64,000 bases of DNA from Lujinxingia vulgaris (GCF_007997005.1 NZ_VOSL01000031.1:1-64000); one strand, 5' to 3'. Shown: positions 9,201 to 18,054, counted from the stretch's first letter. The notes: a model not told the origin generated them from the sequence alone. Made by a program: numbers and translations.

Positions 9201-9554
9201 GTCGAGCTCGCGGCAGGTGGCTGTCAGTGAGACGGATGCCTGGGCGTCGGGCTCAAGCGCCAGCGATTCGGTATCGAGCGAGAGCCAGCTCTGGGTGGCC
9301 TCGACGCTCAAATCGACCGCGATTTCGCCAACATTGACGACGGTGAAGCTGGCGGTGGCGTCGTTGTTCAGCGTCGCGCTGAGCTCGAGGTTGGAGGGAA
9401 GCGCGATGCGGGCTGTGGGGCCCGGATCGCTGTCGTCGCCGGCGTCGTCGACGATGCCCGCGTCCGGTTCACGGGTGTCGTCACCGGGCTCGGTGCCGCA
9501 GGCGGCCAGGAGTAGAAGAAGCGCCCAGAGGGCATAAAGTCGTTGTAGGTTCAT
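6225..9554 (-). CDS. large beta-helix surface lipoprotein, paralogue A
   Basis: A 1109-residue lipoprotein. The signal peptide ends LLLLLAAC and is followed by an Asp-rich tether. Domains in order: an Ig-like 'anchor' domain (about 55-160), then about five repeats of roughly 80 residues with the signature L-x-P-G-D-Y-T-L (PEGA/carboxypeptidase-regulatory style), then a domain opening DNGPGSLRTVINLVNPGSTI that leads into a right-handed parallel beta-helix with GGAIF/GGAVY and NNSA repeats, a 'choice-of-anchor' type segment (DNGGATHTMAL to GAWE), and a C-terminal beta-sandwich ending LDNLVWQ. The start at 9554 is chosen for the signal peptide. It lies 92 bases downstream of a co-directional paralogue. 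Probably displayed on the cell surface for adhesion or polysaccharide binding, by analogy with polymorphic beta-helix proteins. Confidence 0.85.
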   Translation of the reverse strand: MNLQRLYALWALLLLLAACGTEPGDDTREPDAGIVDDAGDDSDPGPTARIALPSNLELSATLNNDATASFTVVNVGEIAVDLSVEATQSWLSLDTESLALEPDAQASVSLTATCRELDEVRTGTLTLADVAAGVSAEINVILICGDADPEASLEVAIAGLPDALEPQVSVSGPDDFEATLTDSRTFEDIVPGTYVVEAARVGEGAIYEAAYPTQEFEVALGQDLLAVVEYLPVPGQLEVSVAGLPAGAQAALDVIDADGGVTRLPANAQLDAIEPGDYTLTPADVSAGGTLYSATSQTFSITSEQTTNLTVTYEAGLASLTLTIEGTGGIEADVTLSGPNGFSQHLTESTTLNALEPGDYTLTPADLTEGPARYQASESTLTLAAGQQASATLTYEVVRGELAIEADGLEGASFSVRVEGPEGTLNELGPLTLSDLLPGDYVVTFIGRTLNGETLNASPGSVNVTVTSDGPAALAQTTYLGTTATLRVALNAPPGAAHSFELRTTTGTVVETFSLSGTTTRELTLEPGSYTLALVNSPTDSGGNALNITGAGGTYTLSGGDVVDATITSTSPAYVTSAADNGPGSLRTVINLVNPGSTITFAPGVSPITLNSRITISKDITLIGPGQPSELIIRGAGSNGLFDIDRDRRLTVQNLTLRDGNGEYGGVARGEGSMSLLNVDLLNNSAQVNGGALYLTRGSLNASGVRAIGNSALNEGGVFWLRGNEPLIVDSHFENNSATELGGAIFANTEFRTDNDGLYLRRNLFKSNNANRGGAVYLDSLGRIENCTFTNNSATERGGALYQDSFLNGIANDDPRLLRLAFNTFSGNISAQGRSIWKSPISPLELRGNLIVEDSGFALYVPVEESLQEVVSLGYNIIAPVSTTVIDELATDIISDNALASTGLQALSDNGGATHTMALSSGAAALGRVPAAQCLNFDNAPLTTDQRRAPRPNAGFCSVGAWESSQPISGTLEDFSTTGLEGTGYESGTFTGTSGLTFVYTDARNEDQYPIDGAGIMLRAGGTLSTTLPAPVDVISIDYRKAFTSTAGRAVEIWVNGQQEATSGAFGSIAGEDPTIYTLTATGLNLTADAQLEIRVNGAQVVLDNLVWQ

Positions 9555-9646
9555 GGTTTGCTCGTACGTCAGAGGTCGAGGAAAATAGCGTTTGAATCGC
9601 GTGTGAAATGACGTGGTGTATTCAGGGTGGAGAGGTGCCGGCACGC

Positions 9647-12600
9647 TCACTCCCACACGAAGTTGTCGATGGTGGTCTGGGCGCCGAGGTTGCGGATCTC
9701 CACGTTGGCTTCTCCAGTGATGCCCAGGTTGTCGGCTTCCAGGGTGTACACGGTGTCATCGACGCCGCTTCCCGCACCGAAGCTCGGGGTGGTGGCCACG
9801 ATCTGGCCGTTGACGCGCAGCTCAATGGTACGGCTGGAGCTGCCCTCGTAGGCTTTGCGGTACTCAAAAGCGATGCGGTTGACGCCCTGGGGATGGGTGA
9901 CTTCGATGCGGCCGGTGCCGGAGCGCAGCAGCACCCCGTCACCCTCGATGGTGTCGTTGTAGACAGCACGCTGAGCATCGGTGATCTCAAAGGCGAGCCC
10001 CCCGCGGCCGATATGGGTGGTCGAGCCGTAGGCGTGAGGGAGGAGCACCAGGATCGGTGCGCTGAAGAACTCTCTGTTCTCGCTCAGCGCTGTGCCGGGC
10101 TCCCAGGCTCCCGAGGTGCAGCTTCCATTGTTCGGGTCATCGGGGCGTCGAGCGCCGCGCTGGTCGAAGTAGGGATCACAGATGGCGGGGATGATGCGTC
10201 GGTAGGCTTCGCTGTCGGTGCCCAGGGCGATGGTGTGGGTGAACCCGCCGTTATCAGAGAGCGGCCCCAGGCTCAGGACGCTCTCGTTGGTGATGCGGTG
10301 GTCACCGGTGCCGAAATCGACCGTCTGATAGGTCCCCTGCAGCACGCTGCGACCCAGTGTTGTGTATTTGGAGGTGGATGCGAAGGACTCGGTATGGAGG
10401 CCGGTGGGGGTGTTTTCGGCCACCAGACTATTGCTAAGTTGAGCAGTCGCCTCGATGTTTTTGTAGATGGCACCGCCTTTGAGGCCAGCAGTGTTATACG
10501 CAAGCGTCGCGTACTCCAGATCAAGCTCGTAGGGGTAAACGCCGGTGGGGTTGGCATGGTAGAGGGCCCCGCCGTCGCGGTCGGCCTCGTTGTGGGCAAA
10601 GGTCGTGTGGGCGAAGCGTGCCCGACCGATGATGTAGCCGGCGCCGCCGTTGTTGGCGCTGTTGTTATCAAAGAGCGAGCGCACCGTGGTGATGCGGTGG
10701 TTTAAGTCGTAGCGGGAGTTCATGCGGAAGGCGCCGCCGACGCCGCCCGCGGTGTTGGCCTCGAAGAGCGTGTCGTAAAACGTGCTGGAGACGAAGTTCT
10801 GAAAGATCGCTCCACCGTCGTCGTCGGCGCTGTTGCCGATAAAGCGCACGAAGTCACCGCGCACCGAGCCGCCGGAGTGGTAAAGGGCGCCGCCAAAGCG
10901 CGTGGCGTGATTGTCCAGAAAGTCCACCCGCGCTAGCGAGAGCTCGCCGCGATTCTCAATCGAGCCGCCGTCTTGAGCCTGGCCGTCGCGCAGAGTGAGG
11001 TATTCGATGCGTACGGTGTTGCCGCTTAAGATGTTGAAATGTTTGGTGTTTCCGCTGGATCGGATGATCAGGTCGCCGGGTTGCCCGGGGCCGCGGATGG
11101 TCAGGTTGTTGCGGATCTCGACGGGGTTGCTGCTGAGCAGCACCTCGGTGACGCCGGGAGCAAAGGTGATGACCGAGCCGGGGTTGACGGTGAGCACGGC
11201 CTGACGCAGCGAGCCTGGCCCGGCGTTGTCGCCGTTGGTGACGACCGCCGGAGAGCCCACGCTGAGGGTGTGGTCGACCTCGGCGTCGGCGTTGACGGTG
11301 ATGGCCGGGTTGGCGCTGTTAAGCGAGAGGGGGTTGCCGTAGGCGTCGGTGGGGGTCTGGGCCAGCTCAACGGTGTAGGTGCCCGGGCTCACGGTGAAGG
11401 TGCGCGAGGCGGAGCCGGTGATCGAGAACTCCTCGATGAACTGGCCCTGGCGGCGCAGCACGAAGAGCAGGGTGGCGCCGGCCGGCGCGCTGATGTCGAC
11501 GTTGAGGGTGCCCGTGACGCTGTTGTAGGTGGCCTGTGCAAGCGGGGTGGGGCCGTCGCTGGTGACCGTCAGGTCGACCTGGCCGGGCACCGCGCGCAGG
11601 TAGGAGGAGCCGACGATGTCTTCAAAGACCACGCTGTAGTTGCCCGGGTTCAGACCGGTGAGGGTGGTGTTTGATGAGACACTCTGGTTGAAGCCGGGGC
11701 CGGTGACCTCGGCCACAAAACTACTGCCGGAGGGGACGCCCAGGGCTTCGATCTGAAGCTCGCCGGGGACGAGCGTGTAGGTCAGGGTGGCGCGAGCGAC
11801 TTCGTTGCTGCGCACCGTCACCGTTTGCGTGTCGCCCTCAAAGCGCTCCGGGCCATTGATGATGTCGTCGGCCACCAGGGTGTACTCACCCGGGGCCAGC
11901 GCGCTGAGCGTGGTGGGTTCGTCGATCAGGGTGGAGAAGCCGTCGGGGCCTGCGATAGCGATGGAGGGGGCAGCGCCGAGCAGCCCCTCGACGCGCACCT
12001 CCAGAGAGCCGCGGCCGGCGGCGTAGGCCAGGGTGGCCTCGGTGGTCTGGCGGCTCGCAATGCTCAGCTCAAGCGGCGCGGCGCTGTAGGTGGCGTCGCC
12101 CTCGATGTGGTCGTCGCCGACCAGCGTGTAGTCGCCGGGCGGGAGGTTGTTGAGGGTGGTGTTGGCGTCGACCTCGGTGGTCTGGCCCTGGCTGTCGGTG
12201 AGCGTGAGGGTGGGACTGGCGCCGGCGGGAAGCCCGCTTGTCGCGATGGTGAGCGAGCCCGGCGCAGCCTCATAGCTCACCGAGACGACCTGCTCTCGGC
12301 CCGGTAGAACCTCGACCTGCTGGCGTTCTTCGACCGGAGCAAAGATCGGATCCTCTCCGACCTCCTCGGCGCGCACGATGTACTCGCCGGGGGTCAACGC
12401 GTCGAAGCTAAAGGCCGCGTCGAGGGTCTGTGCGAAGCCTCCCGGGCCGCTGACGGTGAGGTCGGGCGGGAGTCCGGCGGGCAGTCCGTCGATGGTGATG
12501 GTCAGGCGGGCGGGGGCGTCGGCGTCGCCGCAGGTCAGGGTCAGCGCCAGAGTGCGGCCGGCAGCGCGCGGATCGTTGCTGCTGATCTGGAGGTCGTCGG

Positions 12601-12970
12601 TGCGCACCTCGTCGCGATCACGGCACTGCGCGTTGAGCGTGAGGTTGGCCTCCTCGCCAGCGCCCAGGCTGAGCTCCGTCTGCGAGAGCGAAACCCAGTC
12701 GCGCGGGCTGTTCAGCGTCAGCTCCAGCGCGGCGTCGCCGATGTTCTGCACGACGAAGGTCGTCGATGCCTGCGCGCCGACCTCGGCGCTGAGCTGCAGA
12801 GAATCGGGCATCACAAGGCGAGGCTGCGGGCCTTCCGGGAGGTCGGTGTCCTCGCCGCCCCCGTCGGGCTCTTCGATGCCGGTGTCCGGCGTGTCGACGG
12901 GGTCGGAGCCGCAGCCAGCACCTGCCGGAAAAAAGAGGGTGAGTAGGGCAAGCCAGAGGAGTTTGTACAT
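9647..12970 (-). CDS. large beta-helix surface lipoprotein, paralogue B
   Basis: A 1107-residue lipoprotein with the same architecture as its downstream neighbour: lipobox AGAGC, acidic tether, Ig-like domain ending in TLTC, about five roughly 80-residue repeats containing LPPGDYTL or LAPGEYTL, a DNAGPGSLRQAVLTVNPGS entry into a beta-helix with GGAIF, GGAGY and GGALY repeats, and a C-terminal domain ending IDNFVWE. The C-termini of the two are clearly related (RKA, E-W/L-R-V-N-G-Q, DN-VW). The pair therefore comes from tandem duplication, with enough divergence to suggest different ligands. The region upstream (12971-13311) is shared with the divergent selO gene. Confidence 0.85.
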   Translation of the reverse strand: MYKLLWLALLTLFFPAGAGCGSDPVDTPDTGIEEPDGGGEDTDLPEGPQPRLVMPDSLQLSAEVGAQASTTFVVQNIGDAALELTLNSPRDWVSLSQTELSLGAGEEANLTLNAQCRDRDEVRTDDLQISSNDPRAAGRTLALTLTCGDADAPARLTITIDGLPAGLPPDLTVSGPGGFAQTLDAAFSFDALTPGEYIVRAEEVGEDPIFAPVEERQQVEVLPGREQVVSVSYEAAPGSLTIATSGLPAGASPTLTLTDSQGQTTEVDANTTLNNLPPGDYTLVGDDHIEGDATYSAAPLELSIASRQTTEATLAYAAGRGSLEVRVEGLLGAAPSIAIAGPDGFSTLIDEPTTLSALAPGEYTLVADDIINGPERFEGDTQTVTVRSNEVARATLTYTLVPGELQIEALGVPSGSSFVAEVTGPGFNQSVSSNTTLTGLNPGNYSVVFEDIVGSSYLRAVPGQVDLTVTSDGPTPLAQATYNSVTGTLNVDISAPAGATLLFVLRRQGQFIEEFSITGSASRTFTVSPGTYTVELAQTPTDAYGNPLSLNSANPAITVNADAEVDHTLSVGSPAVVTNGDNAGPGSLRQAVLTVNPGSVITFAPGVTEVLLSSNPVEIRNNLTIRGPGQPGDLIIRSSGNTKHFNILSGNTVRIEYLTLRDGQAQDGGSIENRGELSLARVDFLDNHATRFGGALYHSGGSVRGDFVRFIGNSADDDGGAIFQNFVSSTFYDTLFEANTAGGVGGAFRMNSRYDLNHRITTVRSLFDNNSANNGGAGYIIGRARFAHTTFAHNEADRDGGALYHANPTGVYPYELDLEYATLAYNTAGLKGGAIYKNIEATAQLSNSLVAENTPTGLHTESFASTSKYTTLGRSVLQGTYQTVDFGTGDHRITNESVLSLGPLSDNGGFTHTIALGTDSEAYRRIIPAICDPYFDQRGARRPDDPNNGSCTSGAWEPGTALSENREFFSAPILVLLPHAYGSTTHIGRGGLAFEITDAQRAVYNDTIEGDGVLLRSGTGRIEVTHPQGVNRIAFEYRKAYEGSSSRTIELRVNGQIVATTPSFGAGSGVDDTVYTLEADNLGITGEANVEIRNLGAQTTIDNFVWE

Positions 12971-13311
12971 CGCAGGCTCTCGGTCGACGGGAGCGATGTG
13001 TGCCCCCGAATTGGATGACGTGGTGTCGCGGCCCGAACGAGGCGATCTCGCGGGCAGGGCGCCCCGAACGTATGAGGGGCGCAGGCATGCTTTCCACGCC
13101 GCGCGTCAGGGTGTTGCGCGGTCGGAGGGGGCAGCGAAGGGGTCGGTTATCATCTTCGGCCCGGGTGTTTCAAGTCGGCCTTGTCTGAGGAAGGCTTGCC
13201 CGGTGCGGCGCGTTGATGGGATACGCAGCCGCGAGAGGCCGTCACCCTTTTATGTCACGTATGTCACGAGGGGCCCGGCCGACGCTAAACTTCCCACGTT
13301 GAGAGCTGACT
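12971..13311. other. intergenic region between divergent genes
   Basis: 341 bases separate the beta-helix lipoprotein (minus) from selO (plus). I see no repeat copy of the families found elsewhere, no convincing promoter hexamers and no RNA. A short direct repeat TATGTCACG occurs at about 13252-13270, close to the selO start. Confidence 0.4.
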
Positions 13312-14946
13312 ATGGCTTCTGTGACCTTCGACGATCGATTCATGCGCGAGCTTCCCGGCGACGCGCTCACGGAGCGGCGTCCGCGTCAGGTGCGGGCGTG
13401 TTATTCGCCGGTGGAGCCCACCGAAGTTGCCGACCCCGAGGTGATCGCGGTGTGGCCGGAGGTCGCCGAGCTGGTGGGGTTTGACGAGGACTTTATGCAG
13501 TCGGAGCGTTTTGCACAGGTGATGGCCGGCAACGCCCTGCTCGATGGCATGCGACCTTATGCCGCATGCTACGGCGGGCATCAGTTCGGCAACTGGGCCG
13601 GCCAGCTCGGCGACGGGCGCGCGATCACCCTTGGCGAGGCGCTTCACCCGGAGACTGGCGCACGCCATGAGCTGCAGCTTAAGGGGGCGGGGATGACGCC
13701 TTACTCGCGCACCGCCGACGGGCGAGCGGTGCTGCGATCGTCGATCCGCGAGTTTTTATGCAGCGAGGCGATGTTTCATCTGGGCGTGCCCACCACCCGC
13801 GCGCTGAGCCTTGTGCTCACGGGTGAGCAGGTGATGCGCGACAAGCTCTATGATGGTCGGCCGGCCCCGGAGCCCGGGGCGGTGGTCTGCCGGGTGGCCC
13901 CGAGTTTTTTGCGTTTTGGCAGCTATGAGATTCACGCCGCGCGCAAGGATGTGGCGATCTTGCGGGGGCTCGTGGAGCACACGATTTGCCACTATTTTCC
14001 GCATCTTCTGGGCGAGGGCGAAGAGGGCGATGAGGCGTCTGTGAGTGATACGCCGGTTCAGGATGCGCATATCGTCGCGTGGATTCGGGAGGTTGCCGAG
14101 CGCACCGCCGCCATGGTGGTGGGCTGGATGCGCGTGGGCTTTGTGCACGGGGTGATGAACACCGACAATATGTCGATCCTGGGGCTGACGATCGACTACG
14201 GCCCCTACGGCTGGCTCGATAACTTTGATCCGGGCTTTACGCCCAACACCACCGACCGGGGGCAGCGCCGCTACCGCTATGGCTACCAGCCTGACGTGGC
14301 CTACTGGAACCTTTATAAGCTCACCAACGCGGTGGCGGCGTTGGTCGAGGACGCAGGCCCCCTGCAGGAGGCGCTCGACCATTTCCCCGCCGTCTACAGC
14401 GAGCTGCAGCTCGATATGATGGCTCAGAAGCTGGGGCTGTCGAGGCTTGCGGGCTCCGACGATGAGGCGCTGGTCGAGGGGCTAATGGCGATGCTCACGC
14501 GGGTTGAGACCGATTATACCCTCTTTTATCGCGGACTTGCCGAGGTGGCCTGCGAAGGCATTGAGGCTGACGCGGTGGACGCCGAGGCGTTGCGGGCGCC
14601 CTTAACCGAGGCGTACTACTCGCCGGATTCCCATAGTGATGAGGATTGGCAGGCGATCGACGCCTGGCTGCGCGCGTATGTGGCGCGGGTGCAGAAGGAT
14701 GGCACCGGCGACGTGGCGAGGCGAGAGGCGATGAACGCGGTCAACCCGATGTATGTGCTGCGAAACTATCTGGCCCAGGAGGCGATCGACCAGGCGGAGG
14801 CGGGCGATTTCTCGGGGGTCTATTCTCTGATGGAGGTGCTTCGATCGCCCTACGAGGCGCGGTCGGAGTGGGGGCGGTTTGCGAAGAAGCGTCCGGACTG
14901 GGCGCGGGATAGGTTTGGGTGTTCGATGTTGTCGTGTAGTTCGTGA
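13312..14946 (+). CDS. selO: protein adenylyltransferase SelO (YdiU/UPF0061)
   Basis: A 544-residue pseudokinase-fold enzyme that transfers AMP to Ser/Thr/Tyr of target proteins. Family hallmarks are visible: GGHQFGNWAGQLGDGRA, LQLKGAGMTPYSRTADGRAV with RSSIREFLCSEAM, GVMNTDNMSILGLTIDYGPYGWLD (flipped-ATP and metal residues) and a C-terminal LSCSS. The final CxSS region is where eukaryotic SelO carries selenocysteine; here it is a plain Cys. In family members this Cys can form a regulatory disulfide, linking activity to redox state. The start at 13312 is the first ATG compatible with the conserved N-terminus. It appears monocistronic, followed by a strong terminator. Confidence 0.95.
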   Translation: MASVTFDDRFMRELPGDALTERRPRQVRACYSPVEPTEVADPEVIAVWPEVAELVGFDEDFMQSERFAQVMAGNALLDGMRPYAACYGGHQFGNWAGQLGDGRAITLGEALHPETGARHELQLKGAGMTPYSRTADGRAVLRSSIREFLCSEAMFHLGVPTTRALSLVLTGEQVMRDKLYDGRPAPEPGAVVCRVAPSFLRFGSYEIHAARKDVAILRGLVEHTICHYFPHLLGEGEEGDEASVSDTPVQDAHIVAWIREVAERTAAMVVGWMRVGFVHGVMNTDNMSILGLTIDYGPYGWLDNFDPGFTPNTTDRGQRRYRYGYQPDVAYWNLYKLTNAVAALVEDAGPLQEALDHFPAVYSELQLDMMAQKLGLSRLAGSDDEALVEGLMAMLTRVETDYTLFYRGLAEVACEGIEADAVDAEALRAPLTEAYYSPDSHSDEDWQAIDAWLRAYVARVQKDGTGDVARREAMNAVNPMYVLRNYLAQEAIDQAEAGDFSGVYSLMEVLRSPYEARSEWGRFAKKRPDWARDRFGCSMLSCSS

Positions 14947-14976
14947 GGTGATGAAAAACGTGAAGGGGGCGACTGA

Positions 14977-15016
14977 AAAAAAGCGGCCTCGTCATTTCGA
15001 CGAGGCCGCTTTTTTG
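14977..15016. terminator. bidirectional intrinsic terminator after selO
   Basis: AAAAAAGCGGCCTCG, a short loop, then CGAGGCCGCTTTTTT. A-run on one side and T-run on the other, so it can end both selO and transcripts from the right. Confidence 0.9.
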
Positions 15017-15049
15017 TGGGGTATTGAACGCGAGCTCCGTCCCGACGTT

Positions 15050-15100
15050 CCGTCCGAGAGATGGACGAGGTCGTGTGTTTGTACGGGAGAGGGGCGATTC
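15050..15100 (+). repeat. REP-like repeat, family 1, single copy
   Basis: Contains GTCCGAGAGATGGAC (15052-15066), a 4-bp stem (GTCC/GGAC) around GAGAGAT, followed by GAGGTCGTGTGTTTGTACGG, the usual tail in diverged form. It lies between the selO terminator and the stop of the TPR lipoprotein. Confidence 0.65.
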
Positions 15101-15116
15101 TCAGATACCTGACGAG

Positions 15117-16367
15117 TCAGGAGAGGAGCCGTTGAATCTGCGCTTCCACGTTGTCTATGTCCTCGCGCTCCTCTTCGCCGTCCCCGGGGGCGGTGTTGGG
15201 GGAAGAGAGGAACCCGTGGAGCACAAAGCCGTCGGGTCTGGGCTGGCCCACGAAGGGCAATGTTCGAGGTTTAGCGCGGCTGGTGGGATCGCGTTCATGG
15301 AGAGCGAAGGCCGCTTTGTACGTGTAGTCGCTGAGGATTCCCGTGTCCTGAGCGGTCTGAAGCGCGGTTGTGAACATCTGAACCGCGTGTTCGATGATTG
15401 CGTCGGCCCGATCCGCGAGGATGCGCCGATAAATTACTTTCTGTTTGTCGGTGAGTCGTGCCGGGGTGGCCGTTTGTGGGAGAGCTTCGCCGGCGTGTCT
15501 GTAGCCTTCTCCTATGCGATACAGGGCAGCGACTGCCCAATGCGGGTGGCTGAGACGGATGACCGCCCTGTAGAGGTCATCGGCGTCGTCAAATGCCTGC
15601 ATTTTTGTGCGTGTCTGGTTCGCCAGAGCCTCACTTTCCGTGGCATCCATCTTCAACGCCATAGCGCGTTCATGGGCGTCTTCGGCCAGCATGAAGGCGG
15701 CGTGGGCGGCGGGCTCGCGGTGGAGGTGTTGTTGGTCCTCTTCGAGCGATTCGTAGGCTTCAAGCGCATGGCGAAATCGGGAGAGCGCGGCTTCTCGGTC
15801 GTCATGGGCCCATTGAGCCAAACCCTTCTCAAGTTGAACTTCAACGGGCGATGTCGGGGGGGAATCATGTTCCTCGGACGCGAGAAGCACTGCGAGGTTC
15901 TGCCGTGCGATGGGGTTGGCCGGGGAGCGTTGAAGGGCTGTCTCGAAGTGGCGTTGCGCCTGGCCGGCGTTGTTGGCATCGGCAGTGAGTATGCCCAGGT
16001 TGATGTGGGCGGCGGCGAGCTTCGGGTCGAGCGCCAGGGCGTGGGTGTAGTGGTTGCGGGCCTGGTCAGGCTCGGCGCTGATGTGGGCGAGGAGGCCGAG
16101 GTTGTAGTGGACGAGTGCATACGCGGGGGCGCGCTCGACCAGGGTCTTGAGCCGCGCTTTCACAGCTTCCAGGTCGTTGCCGTGGGTGTCGTAGAGGAAG
16201 GTCAGGATGTCGTTGAGTTCGGCGGCGGCGTCGATGGGGGCTTCGTGGGGGGACTCAACGGGGGTGGCCGGCTCGGTGGTGGCAGGGAGGGCACCGGCGC
16301 AGGCGGTCAGGAGGAGGGTGAGGCAGGCGGCGAATAGCCGGAGACTTTTCTGGAGGTAGGGGGGCAT
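15117..16367 (-). CDS. TPR-repeat lipoprotein
   Basis: A 416-residue lipoprotein with signal peptide MPPYLQKSLRLFAACLTLLL and a lipobox ending TAC. Tetratricopeptide repeats follow (for example ALVHYNLGLLAHISAEPDQA and AAAHINLGILTADANNAGQA, about residues 75-165), then a helical region and a less ordered acidic C-terminus. TPR lipoproteins act as scaffolds in envelope complexes such as gliding or outer-membrane assembly machines; nothing here fixes the partner. The long upstream extension of the open frame falls in repeat DNA and is rejected, so the start is placed at 16367 for the signal peptide. No operon partner. Confidence 0.75.
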   Translation of the reverse strand: MPPYLQKSLRLFAACLTLLLTACAGALPATTEPATPVESPHEAPIDAAAELNDILTFLYDTHGNDLEAVKARLKTLVERAPAYALVHYNLGLLAHISAEPDQARNHYTHALALDPKLAAAHINLGILTADANNAGQAQRHFETALQRSPANPIARQNLAVLLASEEHDSPPTSPVEVQLEKGLAQWAHDDREAALSRFRHALEAYESLEEDQQHLHREPAAHAAFMLAEDAHERAMALKMDATESEALANQTRTKMQAFDDADDLYRAVIRLSHPHWAVAALYRIGEGYRHAGEALPQTATPARLTDKQKVIYRRILADRADAIIEHAVQMFTTALQTAQDTGILSDYTYKAAFALHERDPTSRAKPRTLPFVGQPRPDGFVLHGFLSSPNTAPGDGEEEREDIDNVEAQIQRLLS

Positions 16368-16486
16368 GTGAGGTCCGTTTTCAGGCGATGAGGTGGGCGG
16401 CTGATCACGCACATGGACACGGTGGAGAGGTTGTGGGGGAAGTATGGCACAGGTGGCGAGGGGGATGAAAGTCGGGGGGTATGGCC

Positions 16487-16850
16487 GACCGGGGGTCGTG
16501 CAAGGTTGAGTGTTTATGCGGGTGTGGGGCGGTTTTGATGTGGGCCGTTGATGCGGAGCGAGGGTTGTACGAAGTGGCACGTGGGAGCGGTTTTTCGGGC
16601 ATGGTGCGCCCGGAGTATGCATGACCCGGGGTCGTACCGTGTGCATGACCGGGGTCGCGCAAGGTTGAGTGCTGGTGCGGGTATTCGGGTGTTTTGTGAC
16701 CGGGGTTAGCATGACCGAGGGTCGTACCGTGTGCATGACCGGGGGTCGCGCAAAGTTGAGTGTTGGTGCGGGTGTTCGGGTGTTTTGTGACCGGGGTTAG
16801 CATGACCGAGGGTCGCGCGAAGTTGAGTGTTTATGCGGGTGAGCGGGCGA
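16487..16850 (+). repeat. REP-like repeats, family 1 type 2, with 90-bp tandem duplication
   Basis: Several copies of GACCGGGGGTCGCGCAAGGT followed by TGAGTGTTTATGCGGG. The head GACCGGGGGTC can pair (GACC/GGTC). From 16643 a 90-bp unit is repeated at 16733. No gene is supported in the whole gap 16368-16902. Confidence 0.75.
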
Positions 16851-16902
16851 TTTCGTGGTCCTGCGCGATGTGAAGAGCGCCGGGGTAGCGCAGTTGTGAT
16901 GG

Positions 16903-18054
16903 TCATGTGCTAACCGATTGGTACCAGGCTTCGAAACCGTATTGCTCGACGAGCGCGCGCTGCACCAGCGCGGTGGGAATGAGACGCATGCCGAGGTTGC
17001 GGATGCCCCTGGCCAGGGGGTTCTTCCACTGGGCGATGCGGCCGGTGTCAAAGGAGCGTTTTACAAAAAGGTTGGCGCGCGCGATGCGCTGGCGCTCGTA
17101 GAGGCGCAGGGCCTGCTCAATGTTCGGGGTAGTTTGAAGGGCGCGGCCCAGCACCACGGCGCTCTCGACGGCCTGGCAGCCGCCCTGACCAAAATTAAAC
17201 ATCATGGGGTGGGCGGCGTCGCCCAGGAGGGTGACGCGGCCTCGGCCCCAGGTTGGGATCGGGGGGCGGTCGAGACAGTCGGTGGCGATGATGTCGGCGG
17301 GGGAGGTGGCGTGCAGGAGCTCTTCGACCGGAGCGGCCCAGCCTTCAAACATGGCTAAGAGGTGCTCAAGGGCGGGGTCTTTGGCCGGGGAGTTCTGGGG
17401 GGCTTCGGCCACGGCGAACCAGTACACTTTGTCGGTGGCGATGGGCACCAGGCCAAAGCGTTTGCCGGCGCCCCACATCTCGGTGGTGGCGAGGCCTTTG
17501 GAGGGCATTGTGGCGACGCCGCGCCAGGAGGTGTAGCCGTCGTAGCGCAGGGGTTCGTCGCCCAAAAGCGAGCGGCGCACCACCGAGTGCAGGCCGTCGC
17601 AGCCGATGAGGGCGGTAAAAGACGTTTGAGTGCCGTCTTCAAAGGTGATGTGGACGGCGTCGTCGCGCTGCTCGATGTGCGTTGCGCTGGCGTTGAATAC
17701 GAGCACGTCTTGAAGCCCCTCGGCCAGGGCATGGATGAGAGCGCGGCGGTGGATGGCCACACCGGGCCAGGCGATCTTCTGGCCGAGCGAGCCGAAGTCG
17801 AGCGATTGTAAGGGGGAGCCCTTCCAGGTGGTGATCTGCGCTCGATCGATGGTGTGGCCCTTGTCGTGCACGCGTTCGGCCAGCCCCAGGCTTGCCAGGG
17901 CCTCCATGGCGTTGGCCTGCATGGTGATGCCTGCGCCCAGGGCGCGAAGTTGCGGGGCGCGCTCGAAGACGCGCACGTTGATGCCGGCCTTTAATAGGGC
18001 GTGGGCGGCGGTGAGCCCGCCGATTCCGGCGCCGATGATGGCGACTTCTTTCAT
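16903..18054 (-). CDS. FAD-dependent monooxygenase (UbiH / salicylate hydroxylase type)
   Basis: A 383-residue class A flavoprotein monooxygenase, expected to hydroxylate an aromatic or similar substrate with NAD(P)H and O2. The N-terminal dinucleotide motif GAGIGG (residues 8-13), the DG motif region GCDGLHSVVR and the second FAD motif LLGDAAHPM are all present, and length fits the family. The ATG at 18054 has AGGAG six bases upstream. It is divergent from a TetR-type regulator with a 94-base intergenic space, a typical arrangement for repression by the regulator and induction by the substrate. Substrate unknown. Confidence 0.88.
   Translation of the reverse strand: MKEVAIIGAGIGGLTAAHALLKAGINVRVFERAPQLRALGAGITMQANAMEALASLGLAERVHDKGHTIDRAQITTWKGSPLQSLDFGSLGQKIAWPGVAIHRRALIHALAEGLQDVLVFNASATHIEQRDDAVHITFEDGTQTSFTALIGCDGLHSVVRRSLLGDEPLRYDGYTSWRGVATMPSKGLATTEMWGAGKRFGLVPIATDKVYWFAVAEAPQNSPAKDPALEHLLAMFEGWAAPVEELLHATSPADIIATDCLDRPPIPTWGRGRVTLLGDAAHPMMFNFGQGGCQAVESAVVLGRALQTTPNIEQALRLYERQRIARANLFVKRSFDTGRIAQWKNPLARGIRNLGMRLIPTALVQRALVEQYGFEAWYQSVST

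Noticed and set aside
16368-16736. N-terminal extension of the TPR lipoprotein up to 16736
   Set aside because: The extra residues are translations of REP-like repeats, and a proper signal peptide starts at 16367.
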